This document shows positions 60,583 to 64,000 of a stretch of DNA of 64,000 nucleotides, piece by piece (the stretch's first letter is position 1; every line of letters begins with the position of its first letter). The notes under the pieces were generated by a model. That model did not search any database and was not told the origin of the DNA. It worked only from the letters and a program-made list of their open reading frames with translations. The stretch spans positions 124,001 through 188,000 of the forward strand of contig NZ_KB894574.1 in assembly GCF_000374525.1 (NCBI RefSeq). Direction: 5' to 3'. The position numbers and the translations under genes were made by a program. This stretch comes from Amorphus coralli DSM 19760. Its GTDB lineage: Bacteria > Pseudomonadota > Alphaproteobacteria > Rhizobiales > Amorphaceae.

Positions 60583-62586
60583 GTGTCCAGTCCTTCCGAA
60601 GCGCCGCTGCCCGATGCAGCCGACCCGGCAGACGCCGGGACCGTAGAGACCCATCCCCCCGAGACGGCCGCCGGCCGGCTGCTTGCCGCCGCCGATCGGG
60701 TCACCGGCGCCGTCGCCATGACCTTCGCGACGGTCAGCTCGCTGTGGATCTTCGCGATGATGATCCTGGTGTGCGCCGACGTGCTGGCGCGCGGCGCGCT
60801 GAACCGGCCGATCCTCGGCGTCGCCGAGATCGTTTCCTACTCCGTCCCGAGCTGCGTCTTCCTCGCCGTCGCGTTGTCGATCCGCACCGGGCGATTTCTG
60901 CGCGCCGACTTCGTCATCGAGAACATCGAGAAGCGCTATCCGCGCGCCGGAGCGCTGTTCAACACCCTGTTCAATCTCGCCGGCACCTGGGTTTTCTTCA
61001 AGGTGGCCGAAGGCCTCTGGCCGCGGATGGTGCGCTCCTTTGTCAACGACGACTTCTTCGGATCGGTCGGCACCTTCACCGCGCCGACCTGGCCGTTCAT
61101 CGCCGCCCTCTTCCTCGGCGCGTGCCTCGCCGCGCTCCAGTTCGCGGTGTTCACGCTGACGGCCGGCGCCGACAGCCTGCGCCACCGCAACTCCGGCGAG
61201 CCGGCGCGGGGCATGATCCTGGTGGGCGGTTTCCTGGTGATCGCCGTCGGCGGTGCCCTCTTCGCCATTACCGGCGACCTGTCGCCCATCGACCTGGGCT
61301 TCGTTGCGCTCGCCGGCATGCTGTTCATGGTGCTGGCGGGCCTGCACATCGCCACCGCGCTGATCCTGCTGTCCTTCCTCGGCATCTGGCTGGTCCGCCA
61401 CAACCCGCTCATCGCGGAGCGCTCGCTGGCTCTGGCGGCGGCGGGATCGATCAAGTCCTACAGCTTCGGGGTAATCCCGCTGTTCATCCTGATGGGGCTG
61501 TTCGTGGACATCGCCAATGTCGGCCGGGACGCGTTCGCGGTGGCGGCCGGCCTGCTGCGCCGCATCCGCGGCGGGCTCGGGGTGGCCACCGTCTTCGCCA
61601 ACGCCATCTTCGCGGCCATCACCGGCTCCTCCATCGCCTCTGCCGCGGTGTTCACCCGGGTCGCGACCCCGCAGATGGTGGCTCACGGCTACACGAGGCG
61701 CTTCTCCGTGGGCGTCGTCGCCGGATCGTCGGTGCTGGGCATGCTGATCCCGCCGAGCCTGCTGCTGATCGTCTACGGGCTGATCGCCGAAGTCTCGGTG
61801 GGCAAGCTGTTCACCGCCGCCATCCTGCCGGGCCTGCTCTTGGCAGCGACCTTCTGCGCCACCATCCTGCTGATGGCCTGGCTGACGCCGGGCCAGGTGG
61901 GCGACGCCAGACCGGCCGACGACGTGGAAGGCATCAGCTTCCGCGACTTCGCGGTGAAGCTGTTTCCCATCCTGACGCTGATCGTGGTGGTCGTGGGCGG
62001 GATTTATGCCGGCTATTTCACGCCGACGGAATCCGGCGCGGTGGGCGCCGCCGGCGGCTTCCTGATCGCGCTCGCCCGGCGCGAACTCAGCTGGCAGAAG
62101 CTGCGCCAGGTGCTGCTGGAAGCCGCCGAGATTTCCGCGGCCATCCTGTTCCTGATCATCGCCGCCAACCTCTACAGCCGCATGCTGACGCTGACCACGA
62201 TCCCGCAGAGCGTGGCCGGCTGGATCGTCGCCGCCGACATGACGCTGCTGGCCTTCCTGGCGATCTACCTGGTGATCCTGATCGTGCTCGGCATGTTCCT
62301 GGACTCCGTGTCCATCATGCTGGTGGTGCTGCCGCTGATGCTGCCGGTCGTCAGCGCGCTGGGCGGCGACCTGGTCTGGTTCGGCATCGTGACGACCGTG
62401 GCGGTGGAAATCGGCCTCCTGACACCACCGTTCGGGCTGGCGGCCTACGTGGTCAGGGGAACGTTGCCACCGGGTACGGCGACGCTGGGCGAGATCTTCG
62501 CGGGCTGCACGCCGTTCGTCGCCGCCATGATCCTGGTGACCATCGTTCTGATGGCCTTCCCGGCGATCAGCCTCGCGCTGCTCTAG
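60583..62586 (+). CDS. TRAP transporter fused small/large permease (DctQM)
   Basis: Protein of 667 aa from a GTG. An N-terminal 30-residue Pro/Ala stretch leads into four DctQ-like helices (about 45-205), then a DctM domain of twelve helices with FGVIPLFILMGLFVDIANVG, NAIFAAITGSSIASAAVFTRVATPQMV and GMLIPPSLLLIVYGLIAEVSVGKLF as signature motifs. It imports the ligand caught by the DctP receptor 142 bases upstream, powered by a sodium gradient. The operon ends here. Confidence 0.95.
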   Translation: MSSPSEAPLPDAADPADAGTVETHPPETAAGRLLAAADRVTGAVAMTFATVSSLWIFAMMILVCADVLARGALNRPILGVAEIVSYSVPSCVFLAVALSIRTGRFLRADFVIENIEKRYPRAGALFNTLFNLAGTWVFFKVAEGLWPRMVRSFVNDDFFGSVGTFTAPTWPFIAALFLGACLAALQFAVFTLTAGADSLRHRNSGEPARGMILVGGFLVIAVGGALFAITGDLSPIDLGFVALAGMLFMVLAGLHIATALILLSFLGIWLVRHNPLIAERSLALAAAGSIKSYSFGVIPLFILMGLFVDIANVGRDAFAVAAGLLRRIRGGLGVATVFANAIFAAITGSSIASAAVFTRVATPQMVAHGYTRRFSVGVVAGSSVLGMLIPPSLLLIVYGLIAEVSVGKLFTAAILPGLLLAATFCATILLMAWLTPGQVGDARPADDVEGISFRDFAVKLFPILTLIVVVVGGIYAGYFTPTESGAVGAAGGFLIALARRELSWQKLRQVLLEAAEISAAILFLIIAANLYSRMLTLTTIPQSVAGWIVAADMTLLAFLAIYLVILIVLGMFLDSVSIMLVVLPLMLPVVSALGGDLVWFGIVTTVAVEIGLLTPPFGLAAYVVRGTLPPGTATLGEIFAGCTPFVAAMILVTIVLMAFPAISLALL

Positions 62587-62791
62587 GCGCTCATCGCCAA
62601 GGCACGCCGCGGCGCTGGTGCGCCACCGGCAAACACAACCAAAAGTTATTTACAACGACAACCACAACCCGTATCCTGCCCATCTGCACGGACCACGGGC
62701 ATCACCCGCCATTTCCCGTTCGATACAGCCCGGGCGGCCTCGCGCCGCCGGGTCGGGCGCGCTCGCCCGTGCATCAACAAGGGAGGCTGCA

Positions 62792-63082
62792 ATGACGGTG
62801 AGCTATGCGTCTGCTGTGGTTGGAGACACGGGCAAGCTGATCGGCTCTCACAACGTGAAGAGCTGTGAGCGCGTCGATACGGGGGCGTACATGCTCAACT
62901 ACGTGGAGACCTTCAGCGCCGGCGTCGGCGCGCAGGCCACGTCCTGGAACACTGCCGCGATCACCAGCGTCAACATCATGGCCGAGAACACCTGCGAGGT
63001 GTTCGTCAGGGACGCCGGCGGCAAGAGCGTCGACGGCGGCTTCACCTTCCTCGTGATGGGAACCAGCGTCGGCCCAGCATAG
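62792..63082 (+). CDS. small orphan protein (96 aa), possibly a tail-fibre-like beta domain
   Basis: Protein of 96 aa from an ATG with GGGAGG at 5-base spacing. The sequence is polar with short beta-strand-like stretches: GKLIGSHNVKSCERVDTGAYML, then NIMAENTCEVFVRDAGG and GGFTFLVMGTS. The G-x-Y pattern with alternating hydrophobic residues recalls the small repeat found at the C-terminal knobs of phage tail fibres, but I assign no family. It has its own ribosome-binding site and sits between the TRAP operon and the convergent ridA. A 5' leader hairpin lies at 62728-62752. Confidence 0.65.
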   Translation: MTVSYASAVVGDTGKLIGSHNVKSCERVDTGAYMLNYVETFSAGVGAQATSWNTAAITSVNIMAENTCEVFVRDAGGKSVDGGFTFLVMGTSVGPA

Positions 63083-63135
63083 ACCGCGCCGGACGCGCCA
63101 CCGGCCGGGGTGCGCAATCCGCACGCGGAGAACCG

Positions 63136-63163
63136 GGGCCGCACCGGCAAACCGGCGCGGCCC
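63136..63163. terminator. hairpin between convergent orphan gene and ridA (weak terminator)
   Basis: GGGCCGCACCGG (63136-63147) pairs with CCGGCGCGGCCC (63152-63163) with one mismatch and a CAAA loop. It lies between two convergent stops. No T run follows on either strand, so function as a terminator is uncertain. Confidence 0.45.
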
Positions 63164-63173
63164 GACCGGCCGT

Positions 63174-63638
63174 CTACTTTTTCGGGAAGACGGCGATGGT
63201 GTCGATCTCGATGCGGGCGCCGGGGGTGGACAGCTGGTTGACGCAGACCATGGTGCTGGCCGGCGACCAGTCACCCATGATCTCGGCCATGGTCTTGCTG
63301 ACCACCTCGATCTCGCGCATGTCGGTCAGGTACTTGGTCATCTTCACCACGTCGGTCCAGGTCAGGCCCTGGTCCTCCAGCAGCGTCTGGATCGTGCCCA
63401 TCGCGAGCCGCGTCTGCTCGCGGATGTCGTTGGAGTGATTGTGCTCGCTCCAGTCGTGCGGATGCTTGTGGTAGAGCGGCGACGCCGTGGCGCCGGAGAT
63501 GTAGAGGAGATCGCCCGGCGATTCGACCCGGATGGCCGGAGCATAGGGCATGTCGGCCACGCGGTCCGGCTCCGTGTGGATCTCGCCGATGCTCGGGTTG
63601 GTCGGGGAGGTCTTGTAGGCGGGCTTTCGTTCGGACAT
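63174..63638 (-). CDS. RidA family (enamine/imine deaminase-like) protein
   Basis: About 154 aa. LLYISGATASPL, IREQTRLAMGTIQTLLEDQGLTWTDVVKMTKYLTDM and GARIEIDTIAVFPK are the conserved RidA/YjgF blocks, the last including the catalytic-site arginine GARIE. RidA proteins hydrolyse 2-aminoacrylate and related imines or act as ligand-binding regulators. AGGAA precedes the ATG at 63638. It shares a 14-bp operator with dctP and could process the transported compound. The N-terminus (about 1-45) is extended relative to short RidA proteins. Confidence 0.9.
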   Translation of the reverse strand: MSERKPAYKTSPTNPSIGEIHTEPDRVADMPYAPAIRVESPGDLLYISGATASPLYHKHPHDWSEHNHSNDIREQTRLAMGTIQTLLEDQGLTWTDVVKMTKYLTDMREIEVVSKTMAEIMGDWSPASTMVCVNQLSTPGARIEIDTIAVFPKK

Positions 63639-63678
63639 CACCGGATTCCTGTTCAGATCAACGGAAGACTGAGTCCCG

Positions 63679-63707
63679 ATCATCCCACTTCGGGACGGCG
63701 CGTGCAA
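63679..63707 (-). promoter_or_regulatory. candidate ridA promoter
   Basis: On the minus strand TTGCAC (63707-63702) and GATGAT (63684-63679) have a 17-base spacer. The start of transcription would be near 63672, 34 bases before the ATG. The -35 box overlaps the operator at 63703-63716. Confidence 0.45.
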
Positions 63708-63716
63708 TCGATTGCG
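63703..63716 (-). promoter_or_regulatory. LacI-type palindromic operator upstream of ridA (site 2)
   Basis: Read on the minus strand the sequence is CGCAATCGATTGCA, identical over 14 bases to site 1 and equally oriented relative to its gene. It overlaps the candidate -35 box of ridA. Confidence 0.72.
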
Positions 63717-63909
63717 AAACCCCGAGCCGGCCGGGCTCCGCGCGGTTGCCGGAGGACGGTGCGGGGATTCGTCCGGCGCAGGCAAGCAGGGATCGGCCCA
63801 TCCCGCCCGCAATCGGGGGCCTGCCGGGCACCGGTACCGGTCGTTGTGCCCGGCCGCGGTTCGTGAGAAGGGCTTGGGAGACGAGCAGTCCGGCACGAGG
63901 ACGGTGAGG

Positions 63910-64000
63910 ATGCAGCGCGATCAGTCGCGAGGAGCCGCCCCGGCGAGGCATGCGGCCAGGGCCGAGGCGCGGACGCGACGGGCCGCGACCCGATCCGCCG
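63910..64000 (+). CDS. partial ORF at right edge, possible start of a regulator
   Basis: An ATG at 63910 opens a frame without a stop to the window end (30 codons). GAGGACGGTGAGG stands before it. The visible residues are Arg/Ala-rich (for example ARAEARTRRAATRSA) and show no domain. LacI-type regulators often have short basic extensions before the helix-turn-helix, and the shared operators nearby make such a regulator plausible. That is inference, since only the extension would be in view. A GTG at 63904 is an in-frame alternative start. Confidence 0.35.
   Translation, partial: MQRDQSRGAAPARHAARAEARTRRAATRSA

Noticed and set aside
1-64000. CRISPR arrays, IS elements and prophage
   Set aside because: No regular 25-40-bp repeat-spacer series, transposase motifs or phage structural genes were seen. 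The only tandem repeats are those listed.

Overview
The window looks like chromosomal DNA of a high-G+C alphaproteobacterium, most likely a Hyphomicrobiales (Rhizobiales) member. The gene set points there: a GapR-family protein, DUF1244, a DUF1036 gene overlapping pyruvate kinase, ligase-associated helicase/PdeM, and several TRAP transporters. A genus cannot be named from sequence alone. I saw no IS element, integrase, prophage or CRISPR array.

Region 1 (1-21.4 kb) is a surface-polysaccharide locus, almost all on the minus strand. Reading in the direction of transcription it starts with rfbB-rfbC-rfbD-rfbA (dTDP-rhamnose). It continues through a UDP-xylose-synthase-type SDR, methyltransferases, several glycosyltransferases, a VioA-like aminotransferase with a hexapeptide acyltransferase, two CgeB-like glycosyltransferases, a Wzx-type flippase and an FkbM methyltransferase. 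It ends in a Wzy-like membrane protein cut by the window edge. Many genes overlap by 1-4 bases, so the block is probably translationally coupled. To its right lie a YdcF-like protein, a UDP-glucuronate 4-epimerase and a TviB-like UDP-sugar dehydrogenase. Together they suggest a Wzx/Wzy heteropolymer containing rhamnose, perhaps acylated 4-amino-4,6-dideoxyglucose, and uronic acids.

Region 2 (21.5-31.2 kb) holds DNA repair and stress genes: an Ada-like methyltransferase, endonuclease III, a compact otsB-GH15-otsA trehalose operon, and a ligase-associated helicase with the PdeM nuclease.

Region 3 (31.3-48.2 kb) is mostly core: an orphan PemK/YifN protein, an ABC1 kinase, oligoendopeptidase F followed by a previously uncalled 53-aa membrane protein and a hairpin repeat array, an L,D-transpeptidase, a DUF882 protein, GapR, a DMT exporter, DUF1036-pyk, a processive GT2 synthase and a class III aminotransferase.

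Region 4 (48.3-64 kb) is transport and detoxification: a TAXI-type TRAP operon with UspA, an MFS exporter with a long proline-rich tail, an ars operon with two unrelated arsenate reductases, tRNA-Thr(CGT), a diguanylate cyclase, and a second TRAP system. That TRAP promoter and the promoter of a nearby RidA gene share an identical 14-bp palindromic operator. A partial ORF at the right edge may encode the regulator.

The strongest unexplained signals are the shared operator, TGCGC arrays phased at exactly 10 bp in rfbD and upstream of arsR, the hairpin repeats behind the small membrane protein gene, and an orphan 96-aa protein next to the second TRAP operon.
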